A stretch of 64,000 bases of DNA from Bacteroides faecis MAJ27 (GCF_900106755.1 NZ_FNNN01000020.1:44563-108562); one strand, 5' to 3'; counted from the stretch's first letter, positions 35,116 to 44,513 are shown. Translations and numbers: made by a program. Notes: generated from the sequence alone by a model not told the origin.

Positions 35116-36486
35116 TTACGAAAACAAATCATTTAATGCCTCACTCATGCTGGGATGAGTAAAAATGAAGTCGCGCAGGAAGGTATAGTCCTGCCCTGCC
35201 TTCATGGCGAGGGCGACGATATTAATAACTTCGCTGGAGTCAGGTGCAAACAGCATACAACCCAATATCTTTCCTGTATTCTTATCAATGACAGCTTTCA
35301 ACAAACCGTCTGTTTCTCCCAAAGTCTTGGCTCTCGGTATCGCCATAACAGGTAACTTCTTTACGATAATATCGAGATTCTGCTTACGGGCCTCCTCCTC
35401 ATTCAAACCAATACGGGCCAAAGGCGGATCAATAAATACGGAATAACTGACCGGATCACGATCACTTGTTTTTCGTTCCGCCTTTCCGAATAAATCTTCC
35501 CGGATAATCCGATAGTCATCCAATGAAATATAAGTAAACTGCAAACCACCTTTCACATCACCCACCGCGCGTATTCGGGGATTCGTTGTTTTCAAATATT
35601 CATCTACAATGATAGCTCCACGTGCATCCACTTCTACTCCGGCAGCTTCCAGATGAAGCTCTTTCGTGTTAGGCCTGCGCCCTGTAGCCAACAACACGGC
35701 ATCGGCTTCAAGTTCAAATGCCTCATCTGTTTGCGAATCAGTGAAAGCAACCATTGCTTTTTCTGATGTATGGTTCACAGACTGCACCTTCGCGTTCATC
35801 TTGAAAACAATCCCTTTTTTCTCCAACGTTTCTTTCACACTTGCGGCAATGTCGCGGTCTTCACGGGCTATCAGTTCGGGATAGCTCTCCAGTACCGTTA
35901 CCTGAGAGCCGAAAGAGGCGTACATAGACGCAAATTCCAGCCCGATATAACCACCGCCGACAATGACGAGATGACGTGGAAGAGCGGTCAGTTCCATGAT
36001 TGAAGTACTGGTATATACAAAAGGATTATCCACAACTCCTTCAATAGACGGAATCACAGTTTCCGCACCTGTATTGATTATGATTTGTTTGGATGTCAAT
36101 ACTATCTCTTCCGTAGCGGTACGAACAGCAACGGTATCTGCAGAAAGAAAAGAGCCCATACCTGTATAAACCGTCACATTCGGATGATCCGCTAGGTTAT
36201 GGTAGTTCTTGTTTCTCAGTATACCCGTCACAAAATCTTTCACAGCAATAGCATTACGGTAAAACTCACTTTTTTCTTCAAAAGTGACTCCCACCATACC
36301 GGAAGCGATTTTCGCCTGATGCACCAATGTTTTAGTCGGAATACAGCCAATATTGATACACGTACCACCATACATCTTATCAGAACGTTCTATAACAGCA
36401 ACTTTCTGTCCGCGCTTTGCAAATTCAGCCGCAAGAGTCTTCCCACCTTTGCCGAAACCAATAATAATAACATCAAATGCTTTCAT
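35116..36486 (-). CDS. rclA: RclA-like flavoprotein disulfide reductase
   Basis: A 456-residue class I pyridine nucleotide-disulfide oxidoreductase. The N-terminal FAD site is IIIGFGKGGKTLAAEFAKRG; the redox pair is C43 and C48 in GGTCINIGCIPTKTLVHQ; the NAD(P) site is VIVGGGYIGLEFASMYASFG; the C-terminal FTHPSMSEALNDLF holds the active-site His. It resembles E. coli RclA along its whole length (GKAGKTLA, NLRNKN-like, GGLQFTYISLDDYRI, FTHPSMSE). RclA protects against hypochlorous acid and reduces Cu(II) in E. coli; the same role here is inference. MerA is less likely because the HMA domain and C-terminal Cys pair are missing. The upstream region carries a palindrome. Confidence 0.85.
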   Translation of the reverse strand: MKAFDVIIIGFGKGGKTLAAEFAKRGQKVAVIERSDKMYGGTCINIGCIPTKTLVHQAKIASGMVGVTFEEKSEFYRNAIAVKDFVTGILRNKNYHNLADHPNVTVYTGMGSFLSADTVAVRTATEEIVLTSKQIIINTGAETVIPSIEGVVDNPFVYTSTSIMELTALPRHLVIVGGGYIGLEFASMYASFGSQVTVLESYPELIAREDRDIAASVKETLEKKGIVFKMNAKVQSVNHTSEKAMVAFTDSQTDEAFELEADAVLLATGRRPNTKELHLEAAGVEVDARGAIIVDEYLKTTNPRIRAVGDVKGGLQFTYISLDDYRIIREDLFGKAERKTSDRDPVSYSVFIDPPLARIGLNEEEARKQNLDIIVKKLPVMAIPRAKTLGETDGLLKAVIDKNTGKILGCMLFAPDSSEVINIVALAMKAGQDYTFLRDFIFTHPSMSEALNDLFS

Positions 36487-36519
36487 ATCTATATATCTTT
36501 AATTAGAAATTATCTTATT

Positions 36520-36542
36520 AATGTCAGTATCTCATTGACATT
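36520..36542. promoter_or_regulatory. Palindrome upstream of rclA-like gene
   Basis: AATGTCA and TGACATT form a perfect 7-bp inverted repeat separated by 9 bases, 34 bases before the rclA-like start codon. The spacing suits a dimeric regulator. Part of it belongs to an 18-base motif (36529-36546) that recurs with one change at 36667-36684, before the phosphoesterase gene. Confidence 0.5.
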
Positions 36543-36746
36543 TGCAAAGGTCGCACCTTTCCGAGAGACTATCAATAACCATTTTACCGGATGAATTGGC
36601 AATTGTTCCCGCGAAGAGTTAAATAACTTCGTTTTCAACAAAAAGAAGAGAAGATACAAAGATGTAATCTCATTGTCATTTGCACTTCATCTCAATCCTT
36701 TCTCTTTGCATATCTAATTAAGTTAAACAACATATTAAAAGAACAG

Positions 36747-38198
36747 ATGAAACAAGTCAGATGTTTATCTTCCTGCCTGCTAATGTTATCTATCTCGATA
36801 GCTTGCAGTTATGCAGCCAACATTCCTTCCAAAAAAGGAATGACAGTAAAAGGTATTGTAACCGATACCCGTAAAAGTCCGATTTCCGGAGTAGTAGTGA
36901 CCGACGGAGTTCACTTCACTCAAACGGATGAAAAAGGATATTATTATCTTCCATCCGACTTCAACCAATCCAAGTTTGTGTATGTGTCGGTACCGGCAGA
37001 TTATCAACCCACAGTTAAGAATGCACTTCCTACCGGATACTATGCCCGACTGGATCAATCAAAAAAGACAAACCGACATGATTTCGAATTAGAGAAAAGG
37101 ACGGCTCCGGATGACAACTTTACTTTCATAGCCATCTCCGACCCACAAGTAAAAAACCAGAAACAACTGGAGCGCTTTCGTATGGAAACCGTACCCGATC
37201 TGGAAGCGACCTTACGTACACTCAATGAAAAAGAAGTATACGGTATGATGCTGGGAGATATCGTATGGGATGCGATGCAATTATTCACACCTTACAAAGA
37301 TGCAATCTCCGGACTGAACCTGACAATGTACCACACCATCGGAAATCATGATTTTGACTTGAAATATGCCGCACTGAGCAATTCACAAAACCCGGACGAA
37401 TGGGGTGAATATGCGTTTGGCGAGAACTTCGGTCCTACAGACTACTCTTTCAATGTAGGAAAAGTACATATCATTTCAATGAAGGATATCGATTATCACG
37501 GACAAAAGAAATATGAAGAGAACTTCACTCCGGCACAGCTTGAATGGTTGAAAAAGGATCTCAGTTATGTCCAACCCGGTTCACTGGTGTTACTGAACGT
37601 GCATGCTCCTGTCGCTAATCGTTCTCACAAGGGCGGAGGTAATGCCCGCAATGCTGCCCAGCTCTTTGAGATACTGAAAGGCTATAAGGTGCATATTTTT
37701 TCCGGACATACCCATTTCTACGAAAACCGGATTATTACTCCTGATATTTATGAGCATAATATAGGTGCAGCCTGCGGCGCGTGGTGGGCAGGCCATGTGA
37801 ACCGTTGCGGAGCACCAAACGGCTATTTACTGGTTAATGTACAAGGAGATGACATTTCCTGGCAATATAAAGCAACCGGACGCCCGCTGGACTATCAATT
37901 TCGTGTATACAAGCCGGGAGAGTTTCAATCACAGCCGGAGTATCTGGTAGTCAATATATGGGATTATGATCCTGCCTGGACTGTCCAATACTACGAAGAC
38001 GGAATAGAAAAGAAAGGAGTACTGGAAGCTTTTGATGATGAGGATCAGGATTTCATCACTATGAAGAAAGGAAAAGGGACAGGTTACCATACGCTGCATC
38101 TTTTCCGTGTACGTCCATCATCGGACAAGGTGAAGAAAATCGAAATTACAGCGACCAACCGCTTCGGGCAAAGCTTCCGTCAAACAGTTGAGCTATAA
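36747..38198 (+). CDS. Secreted calcineurin-like phosphoesterase with N-terminal beta-sandwich
   Basis: A 483-residue protein with a signal peptide (MKQVRCLSSCLLMLSISIACSYA). Residues about 30-110 form a carboxypeptidase-regulatory/MetallophosN-like domain (VKGIVTDTRKSPISGVVVTD). The metallophosphoesterase core follows with all the metal motifs: ISDPQ, LGDIVWD, IGNHDFD, NVHAP and SGHTHFYEN. A C-terminal domain (about 350-483) is of the MetallophosC type. It is predicted periplasmic or surface exposed, and the substrate is unknown. It is divergent from rclA, from which it is separated by 260 bases. A weak promoter-like TCTCTTTG lies about 42 bases upstream. Confidence 0.86.
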   Translation: MKQVRCLSSCLLMLSISIACSYAANIPSKKGMTVKGIVTDTRKSPISGVVVTDGVHFTQTDEKGYYYLPSDFNQSKFVYVSVPADYQPTVKNALPTGYYARLDQSKKTNRHDFELEKRTAPDDNFTFIAISDPQVKNQKQLERFRMETVPDLEATLRTLNEKEVYGMMLGDIVWDAMQLFTPYKDAISGLNLTMYHTIGNHDFDLKYAALSNSQNPDEWGEYAFGENFGPTDYSFNVGKVHIISMKDIDYHGQKKYEENFTPAQLEWLKKDLSYVQPGSLVLLNVHAPVANRSHKGGGNARNAAQLFEILKGYKVHIFSGHTHFYENRIITPDIYEHNIGAACGAWWAGHVNRCGAPNGYLLVNVQGDDISWQYKATGRPLDYQFRVYKPGEFQSQPEYLVVNIWDYDPAWTVQYYEDGIEKKGVLEAFDDEDQDFITMKKGKGTGYHTLHLFRVRPSSDKVKKIEITATNRFGQSFRQTVEL

Positions 38199-38262
38199 CG
38201 GTCAGTTCTTGTTAACAAGGTTGATACAAATACCATATAACTCCACAAGTGGTACAAAACAC

Positions 38263-38294
38263 AGAGGTCAGCCCGTAGATTCGAGCTGACCTCT
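38263..38294. terminator. Convergent terminator between phosphoesterase and aspA
   Basis: AGAGGTCAGC and GCTGACCTCT form a perfect 10-bp stem with a 12-base loop. A T-rich stretch follows on the plus strand and TTTTG on the minus strand, so it can serve both genes. Confidence 0.7.
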
Positions 38295-38311
38295 CATTTT
38301 ATTCATATCAA

Positions 38312-39745
38312 TCAATGATTCGGATGAATATCCAGTTTCACCGGCTTAATCATATTCTCCGGTTTTAAGATCGTATCCAGATCCTCTTTAGAGAGAATAT
38401 TATGTTCCAATACGAGTTCATACACTCCCTTACCGGTCTCCAATGCTTCTTTGGCTATCTTGGTAGAATGTTTGTAGCCAATGACAGGATTCAGTGCAGT
38501 CACTACACCTATACTATTATGTACATCCCGACGGCATTTCTCCTCATTGGCAGTGATACCATCGATACACAAAGTACGTAGCGTATCAAAACCGTTCATC
38601 AACAAATCCGCAGATTCGAAACAGCATTGTGCCATCACCGGTTCCATTGCATTCAGTTCCATCTGTGCAGCTTCTCCGCTCATAGTCACACAAAGGTCAT
38701 TTCCTATTACCTTATAAGAGACCTGATTCATCACTTCGGGAATAACAGGGTTTACTTTTCCCGGCATAATGGAAGATCCCGGCTGCATGGCAGGCAGATT
38801 AATCTCTCCCAAGCCGCAACGGGGACCGGAGGCCAGTAACCTCAAATCATTACATATCTTATTCATTTTAACAGCTACGCGTTTCATTGCTGACGAATAT
38901 CCCACCATGCAGGAAGTATCCGAAGTAGCTCCGATCAGGTCATCCGCCAATTTGATATCCAGTCCTGTTATCTTACCCAGAGCAGCAATACATTTCTCCG
39001 CATATCCCGGTTCTGCGGTAATTCCGGTTCCGATGGCTGTTGCCCCCATGTTGACCGTCAGAAAATCCTGTGCGGCAAAATCGAGATTCTTCACTTCATG
39101 TTCCAGAATGCTGGCAAATCCGTTAAAGGTTTGGCCGAGCGTCATCGGTACGGCATCTTCCAGTTGAGTACGCCCCATCTTAATTATATTCGCAAATTCC
39201 TCCCCTTTCTTACGGAAAGACTGAATCAAAGTTTCAAAATGCTTCACTAATTTAAGATGTGTATAGTACAGGCCAATATGAATGGCTGTAGGATAAGCAT
39301 CATTGGTAGACTGCGAACGGTTCACATGGTCATTAGGCGAGCAGTATTGATACTCTCCGCGTTGATGTCCCATCAGTTCCAGCGCACGATTGGCAATCAC
39401 TTCATTAGCATTCATGTTGGTAGTAGTTCCGGCTCCGCCCTGAATCATGTCCACCGGAAACTGGTCGCGATACTTTCCTTCCAGTATTTCTTTACAGGCT
39501 TTGAGGATAGCATCCGTTTGTTCCTTCGTCAGCAAATCCAATTCACGGTTGGCAATAGCAGCCCCCATTTTTGTGATAGCCAATGCCTGAATAAACAAAG
39601 GGTACTCATTCAAATGAAACTTGCTGATGCGAAAGTTTTCAATACCACGGAGTGTCTGTACTCCGTACAATGCACTTTCGGGCACTTCACGACTACCTAT
39701 CAAGTCGCTCTCTGTTCGAGTTTTTTTTGATAATTCTTGTTTCAT
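38312..39745 (-). CDS. aspA: Aspartate ammonia-lyase
   Basis: Converts L-aspartate to fumarate and ammonia. It is 477 residues and has the fumarase/aspartase signature GSSIMPGKVNP. The three conserved regions (TNMNANEVIANRA, GRTQLEDAVPMTLGQTF, SSIMPGKVNPVIPE) are complete. AspA rather than fumarase is favoured by the N-terminus (ESDLIGSREVPESALYGVQTLRG) and by the neighbourhood. It is divergent from dcuB with 177 bases between. It would supply fumarate for anaerobic respiration from aspartate, and with the asparaginase also from asparagine. The start at 39745 (MKQELSKK) is preferred to a codon nine positions upstream. Confidence 0.94.
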   Translation of the reverse strand: MKQELSKKTRTESDLIGSREVPESALYGVQTLRGIENFRISKFHLNEYPLFIQALAITKMGAAIANRELDLLTKEQTDAILKACKEILEGKYRDQFPVDMIQGGAGTTTNMNANEVIANRALELMGHQRGEYQYCSPNDHVNRSQSTNDAYPTAIHIGLYYTHLKLVKHFETLIQSFRKKGEEFANIIKMGRTQLEDAVPMTLGQTFNGFASILEHEVKNLDFAAQDFLTVNMGATAIGTGITAEPGYAEKCIAALGKITGLDIKLADDLIGATSDTSCMVGYSSAMKRVAVKMNKICNDLRLLASGPRCGLGEINLPAMQPGSSIMPGKVNPVIPEVMNQVSYKVIGNDLCVTMSGEAAQMELNAMEPVMAQCCFESADLLMNGFDTLRTLCIDGITANEEKCRRDVHNSIGVVTALNPVIGYKHSTKIAKEALETGKGVYELVLEHNILSKEDLDTILKPENMIKPVKLDIHPNH

Positions 39746-39891
39746 ATCGGTTGTTTTATAACAATAACACATTCGTTAGTTGATATAATAACCAGCGAAA
39801 GATGTTATTGTTTTAATAAATATGCAAAAACTATTCAATAACTTTTTTGTTGTTTATCTTAGAAACAGAGAAAAAACGAAGATAAATCTTT

Positions 39892-39899
39892 TATCTTTG
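39892..39899 (+). promoter_or_regulatory. -7 promoter box upstream of dcuB
   Basis: TATCTTTG matches TAnnTTTG, 23 bases before the dcuB start codon. No good -33 box is present, which is common in regulated Bacteroides promoters. Confidence 0.5.
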
Positions 39900-39922
39900 T
39901 TTGAAACTTAAAACAACAAGCG

Positions 39923-41233
39923 ATGATATTACAACTAGCATTTGTTCTGACAGCTATCATTATTGGTGCACGCCTTGGGGGCATCGGACTCGGTGTCATG
40001 GGAGGAGTAGGATTGGGAATACTTACGTTCGTCTTTGGTTTACAACCCACCGCACCTCCTATCGACGTTATGTTGATGATTGCCGCCGTCATTTCCGCTG
40101 CCTCCTGTATGCAGGCTGCCGGAGGACTCGACTATATGGTGAAACTAGCAGAACATTTGCTGCGCAAAAATCCTTCACACGTCACACTGCTCAGTCCGCT
40201 GGTAACTTACCTGTTCACCTTCATAGCCGGAACCGGACATGTAGCTTACTCCGTATTGCCTGTCATTGCAGAGGTAGCCACCGAAACTAAGATTCGTCCG
40301 GAACGTCCGCTCGGCATTGCAGTGATCGCCTCACAACAAGCTATTACAGCCAGTCCCATTTCTGCTGCTACGGTAGCTTTACTCGGATTATTGGCCGGCT
40401 TTGACATCACTTTGTTCGATATACTTAAAATAACCATTCCTGCCACGATCATAGGTGTGTTGGTAGGTGCTTTATTCTCCATGAAAGTCGGCAAAGAACT
40501 GATAGAAGACCCTGAATATCAGAAACGTCTGAAAGACGGTCTTTTCAATGATAAGAAGATAGAGATCAAAGATGTCAGGAACAAACGTTCTGCCATGCTT
40601 TCCGTACTCATCTTTATATTGGCGACTGCCTTTATTGTTCTTTTCGGGTCTTTTGAAGGCATGCGCCCCAGTTTCCTGATCGATGGCGAAATCGTCACAC
40701 TAGGCATGTCTTCCATTATCGAAATCGTCATGCTGTCTGCGGCAGCCATCATCCTGATTGTCACCAAGACGGATGGAATCAAGGCCACGCAAGGTTCTGT
40801 ATTCCCCGCCGGAATGCAGGCTGTTATCGCCATCTTCGGTATTGCCTGGATGGGCGACACATTCCTTCAGGGCAATATGGCACAACTGACTCTTTCTATC
40901 GAAGGGGTTGTACGCCAGATGCCATGGCTGTTCGGTATCGCACTGTTCGTCATGTCTATCCTGTTATACAGTCAGGCAGCCACCGTACGGGCATTGATGC
41001 CGTTGGGCATTGCATTGGGAATTTCTCCCTATATGCTGATTGCTTTATTCCCGGCAGTCAACGGATATTTCTTTATCCCGAACTACCCGACTGTAGTAGC
41101 AGCCATTAATTTCGACCGCACCGGGACAACAAAAATCGGCAAATATGTGTTGAATCATTCGTTTATGATGCCCGGACTGGTATCTACTGTAGTCGCTATT
41201 GCTTTAGGGCTACTTTTTATACAAATATTCTAA
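39923..41233 (+). CDS. dcuB: Anaerobic C4-dicarboxylate transporter DcuB
   Basis: A 436-residue inner-membrane antiporter with about ten hydrophobic segments. In E. coli DcuB exchanges fumarate or aspartate for succinate during fumarate respiration. The start (MILQLAFVLTAIIIGARLGGIGLGVMGG cut here) and the loop GTGHVAYSVLPVIAEVA are typical of DcuA/DcuB. It is first gene in a probable operon with the asparaginase (29 bases) and the porin (15 bases), and divergent from aspA. Together they import and catabolise asparagine/aspartate and export succinate (inference). Confidence 0.93.
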   Translation: MILQLAFVLTAIIIGARLGGIGLGVMGGVGLGILTFVFGLQPTAPPIDVMLMIAAVISAASCMQAAGGLDYMVKLAEHLLRKNPSHVTLLSPLVTYLFTFIAGTGHVAYSVLPVIAEVATETKIRPERPLGIAVIASQQAITASPISAATVALLGLLAGFDITLFDILKITIPATIIGVLVGALFSMKVGKELIEDPEYQKRLKDGLFNDKKIEIKDVRNKRSAMLSVLIFILATAFIVLFGSFEGMRPSFLIDGEIVTLGMSSIIEIVMLSAAAIILIVTKTDGIKATQGSVFPAGMQAVIAIFGIAWMGDTFLQGNMAQLTLSIEGVVRQMPWLFGIALFVMSILLYSQAATVRALMPLGIALGISPYMLIALFPAVNGYFFIPNYPTVVAAINFDRTGTTKIGKYVLNHSFMMPGLVSTVVAIALGLLFIQIF

Positions 41234-41262
41234 TATATTATTAACCTAAACTCATTTCAGTT

Positions 41263-42321
41263 ATGAAACAATTCAAGAAATTAGGTCTGGTAGTAGTCAC
41301 ACTACTATTGTCCGCAACAATGGCACTTGCCGCAAAACCGAATATCCATATTCTTGCCACCGGAGGAACCATTGCCGGCACGGGAAGCTCGGCTACAGGT
41401 ACCAGCTATACGGCAGGGCAAGTTGCTATCAGCGCATTGCTTGATGCAGTCCCCGAAATTAAAGATATCGCCAACGTAACCGGCGAACAGATTGTAAGAA
41501 TCGGTTCACAGGACATGAATGACGAAGTCTGGCTGACACTCGCCAAGAAAATTAATGAGTTATTAAAACGACCGGATATCGACGGAATCGTGATCACTCA
41601 CGGAACGGATACAATGGAAGAAACTGCTTATTTTCTGAATCTGACCGTTAAAAGTGACAAACCGGTTATATTGGTAGGTGCCATGCGTCCATCCACAGCA
41701 TTAAGTGCTGATGGACCGCTGAATCTTTATAATGCCGTAGTTACTGCCGCCGCCAAAGAATCGAAAGACAAAGGAGTATTGGTTGCCATGAATGGTCTGA
41801 TTCTGGGTGCAGAAAGCGTTGTTAAAATGAACACAGTCGATGTACAAACTTTCCAAGCTCCTAACTCCGGTGCATTGGGATATGTGCTGAACGGAAAAGT
41901 ATTTTATAACCAGATCACTCTGAAGAAACATACCACACAATCGGTATTCGACGTAACACGCCTTACTTCATTACCGAAGGTCGGTATCGTATACAGCTAT
42001 TCTAATATCGAAGCTGATATAATGACTCCATTCCTCAACAATGGATACAAAGGAATCATCCATGCAGGAGTCGGAAACGGCAATATCCACAAAAATATAT
42101 TCCCGTCATTGATAGACGCCCGCAGAAAAGGAATTGTAGTTGTTCGCTCCTCTCGTGTACCGACAGGTCCTACCACGCTCGATGCTGAAGTAGATGACGC
42201 CAAGTATCAGTTTGTTGCTTCCCAGGAACTGAATCCGCAAAAATCACGTGTACTGTTAATGCTTGCACTGACCAAAGCCACGGACTGGAAACAAATTCAG
42301 GAATACTTTAACGAATACTAA
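41263..42321 (+). CDS. ansB: Periplasmic L-asparaginase, type II
   Basis: A 352-residue enzyme hydrolysing asparagine to aspartate and ammonia. A signal peptide (about residues 1-24, ending MALAA) puts it in the periplasm. The nucleophile Thr is T36 in LATGGTIAGTG and the second catalytic pair T115-D116 is in THGTDTMEE. It is placed between dcuB and the porin, so the aspartate made in the periplasm would be taken up next to where it forms. A glutaminase side activity is common in the family. Confidence 0.93.
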   Translation: MKQFKKLGLVVVTLLLSATMALAAKPNIHILATGGTIAGTGSSATGTSYTAGQVAISALLDAVPEIKDIANVTGEQIVRIGSQDMNDEVWLTLAKKINELLKRPDIDGIVITHGTDTMEETAYFLNLTVKSDKPVILVGAMRPSTALSADGPLNLYNAVVTAAAKESKDKGVLVAMNGLILGAESVVKMNTVDVQTFQAPNSGALGYVLNGKVFYNQITLKKHTTQSVFDVTRLTSLPKVGIVYSYSNIEADIMTPFLNNGYKGIIHAGVGNGNIHKNIFPSLIDARRKGIVVVRSSRVPTGPTTLDAEVDDAKYQFVASQELNPQKSRVLLMLALTKATDWKQIQEYFNEY

Positions 42322-42336
42322 AAACCGGACCAACTT

Positions 42337-43524
42337 ATGAAAAAACTAATGCTTATGCTACTCCTCGCGGGTAGCATACAGGCTATATATGCCCAAACGA
42401 CAGAGAAGAAAGATAAATTCTCCCCCAATACTCCCCTTTTTGAGAAACTGACAGATGTAAAAAAGAAAACGGATAAGTTTAACTTATACCTGAATATGCA
42501 AGGAAGCTTCGACGCTCATTTCCAGAACGGATTTCAGGAAGGCGACTTCAATATGCATCAACTACGCATCGAAGCAAAAGGAAATATCAACAACTGGCTT
42601 TCTTACCGCTATCGCCAGCGCCTCAACCGTTCGAACGACGGAAACAACATGATAGACAACCTCCCGACCTCCATCGACTGGGCAGGTATCGGCATCAAAC
42701 TCAATGATAAGTTCAATCTGTTTGCCGGTAAGCAAAGTGCCAACTATGGCGGCTTTGAGTTCGATCTGAATCCGATTGATGTCTATCAATACAGCGATAT
42801 GATTGATTATATGAGTAACTTCCTGACCGGTCTGAATGTCGGTTATAATATGACTCCGGACCAGCAACTTAATCTACAGATATTGAACAGCCGCAACAGT
42901 TCCTTCGACAACACTTATGGCATCACAGAGGATGCGGAAGGCAATCTTCCCGATTTGAAATCCGGAAAAATGCCATTGGTCTACACCTTAAACTGGGTTG
43001 GCAATTTTAATAATGTATTTAAAACCCGCTGGTCCGCTTCTGTCATGAACGAGGCCAAAGACCACAATATGTATTACTATGCCGTAGGAAATGAATTGAA
43101 TCTGGGAAAATGGAATGCTTTCATTGATTTTATGTACTCAAAAGAGGATATTGACCGCAAAGGGATTATCACAAACATCGTCGGTCGTCCGGGCGGACAT
43201 AATGCGTTTGACACAGGCTATTTATCAGTAGTAGCCAAATGTAACTACCGTTTCCTCCCGAAATGGAATGCATTCGTAAAAGGAATGTATGAAACGGCTT
43301 CTGTAACCAAAGCCTCCGAAGGAATAGAAAAAGGAAACTACCGTACTTCCTGGGGATATCTCGCAGGTATCGAATTTTATCCGATGGAAACAAACCTGCA
43401 TTTCTTCGTAACCTATGTAGGGCGTTCTTACGACTTCACCTCGCGTGCCAAAGTGCTGGGACAAGAAAACTACAGTACCAACCGGATTTCTGTAGGTTTC
43501 ATCTGGCAGATGCCGGTCTTTTAA
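42337..43524 (+). CDS. Outer-membrane porin, OprO/OprP-like
   Basis: A 395-residue protein with a signal peptide (MKKLMLMLLLAGSIQAIYAQ) and repeated amphipathic strands throughout (KFNLYLNMQGSFDAHFQNGF, LSYRYRQRLNRSND, FNLFAGKQSANYGGFEF). It ends WQMPVF with a terminal Phe as for outer-membrane barrels. It resembles the phosphate-selective porin O/P group, but the genes beside it point to amino acid or dicarboxylate entry and not phosphate. It is 15 bases after ansB and closed by the terminator at 43541-43582. Confidence 0.82.
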   Translation: MKKLMLMLLLAGSIQAIYAQTTEKKDKFSPNTPLFEKLTDVKKKTDKFNLYLNMQGSFDAHFQNGFQEGDFNMHQLRIEAKGNINNWLSYRYRQRLNRSNDGNNMIDNLPTSIDWAGIGIKLNDKFNLFAGKQSANYGGFEFDLNPIDVYQYSDMIDYMSNFLTGLNVGYNMTPDQQLNLQILNSRNSSFDNTYGITEDAEGNLPDLKSGKMPLVYTLNWVGNFNNVFKTRWSASVMNEAKDHNMYYYAVGNELNLGKWNAFIDFMYSKEDIDRKGIITNIVGRPGGHNAFDTGYLSVVAKCNYRFLPKWNAFVKGMYETASVTKASEGIEKGNYRTSWGYLAGIEFYPMETNLHFFVTYVGRSYDFTSRAKVLGQENYSTNRISVGFIWQMPVF

Positions 43525-43540
43525 GCTCATCACAAAATAA

Positions 43541-43582
43541 AAAAATACCCGACAGTTTTTGAACAGCTGTCGGGTATTTTTT
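43541..43582. terminator. Strong bidirectional terminator
   Basis: AAAAATACCCGACAG and CTGTCGGGTATTTTT make a perfect stem with a short loop, with T runs on both strands. It closes the dcuB-ansB-porin operon and the DUF2795 gene that converges on it. Confidence 0.85.
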
Positions 43583-43605
43583 ATATGTTCGGTTTCTTTT
43601 CTAAA

Positions 43606-43827
43606 TCAATACTCTTCCTCATTGAAAAAGAAATCTTCTTTACTAGGATAATCCGGCCAAATATCTTCGATACTCTCATAGATTTCGCCCTCATCTTCCA
43701 TCTCTTGCAGATTCTCTATAACTTCAAGAGGAGCACCCGAACGCATAGCATAATCAATCAATTCGTCCTTGGTTGCCGGCCAGGGAGCATCTTCCAGTTT
43801 TGATGCTAATTCCAATGTCCAATACAT
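43606..43827 (-). CDS. DUF2795 family small protein
   Basis: A 73-residue acidic protein (MYWTLELASKLEDAPWPATK, then DELIDYAMRSGAPLEVIENLQE). This is the DUF2795 core: a small helical domain with the W-P-A-T-K-x-E-L motif, function unknown. The C-terminus is rich in Glu, Asp and Phe. It has its own -7 box (43879-43886) and lies 71 bases after the adenosyltransferase gene. Confidence 0.85.
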   Translation of the reverse strand: MYWTLELASKLEDAPWPATKDELIDYAMRSGAPLEVIENLQEMEDEGEIYESIEDIWPDYPSKEDFFFNEEEY

Positions 43828-43878
43828 AATCTTGAGTATTAAAAGTGAATACTAATTTTCTTATTTTTTATTTTCCGG

Positions 43879-43886
43879 CAAAAGTA
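43879..43886 (-). promoter_or_regulatory. -7 promoter box upstream of DUF2795 gene
   Basis: TACTTTTG on the minus strand fits TAnnTTTG, 51 bases before the start codon. It lies in the gap after the adenosyltransferase gene. No -33 match. Confidence 0.4.
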
Positions 43887-43898
43887 TAATAAAATCTA

Positions 43899-44462
43899 TC
43901 ATTTCCAACTATTATCCCAGAATATTTCACTATTTTGTTCATCAAAATTAATTTTTCGGGATAAAACAAACAAATAATCTGATAATCTGTTGACAAAAGC
44001 TAATACTTCCGGAGATATTGTACAAGTTTCGGATAAGGTCAGGATACGCCGTTCAGCCCTCCGGCAGATAGTACGGCAAACATGACAAACAGCTGCCCCG
44101 CGGCTTCCTCCCGGAATAATAAAGGCACAGAGTTCCGGAAGTTGCTCATCCAGCTTATCAATTTCCTGTTCAATGCGTTCTATATCTTCTAAAGTAATAA
44201 TACTGGCTGGCTTCAACTGAGTTTTTTCCTGATCGGTTGCCAGATGCGAACCGATAGCAAACAACTTGTGCTGTATGCCCAATATAAAATCCCGATCCGA
44301 CTCATCCAACAAATAAGTATGTAACCATCCTAAATGCGAGTTCAATTCATCGATTGTCCCATAAGCTTCCAAACGGATATGGGTCTTCGACACGCGGCTT
44401 CCGCCAACGAGGCTGGTGGTTCCTTTGTCCCCAGTCTTTGTATATACAAGGCTCTTTTTCAT
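43899..44462 (-). CDS. Cob(I)alamin adenosyltransferase (PduO type)
   Basis: A 187-residue enzyme that makes adenosylcobalamin from cob(I)alamin and ATP. The ATP-binding N-terminus is intact (YTKTGDKGTTSLVGGSRVSK), followed by the conserved GTIDELNSHLGW and, later, FIIPGGSRGAAVCHVCRTICRRAER cut here, where the RTxCRRAER-type motif is clear. No cobalamin riboswitch and no other B12 gene is near. Bacteroides need B12 cofactors for methylmalonyl-CoA mutase, which fits. Confidence 0.92.
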   Translation of the reverse strand: MKKSLVYTKTGDKGTTSLVGGSRVSKTHIRLEAYGTIDELNSHLGWLHTYLLDESDRDFILGIQHKLFAIGSHLATDQEKTQLKPASIITLEDIERIEQEIDKLDEQLPELCAFIIPGGSRGAAVCHVCRTICRRAERRILTLSETCTISPEVLAFVNRLSDYLFVLSRKINFDEQNSEIFWDNSWK

Positions 44463-44513
44463 AAACGTCTATTTTTCATTATTACTATATATAAGATTAA
44501 CGTATGAGGCTTC

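Noticed and set aside
35116..36486. Mercuric reductase
   Set aside because: The CxxxxC redox pair fits both, but the heavy-metal domain and C-terminal Cys pair are missing and there is no mer operon; RclA is a better fit along the whole length.
44463..44513. Cobalamin riboswitch at the adenosyltransferase gene
   Set aside because: The upstream gap is too short and has no B12 box or fitting structure.
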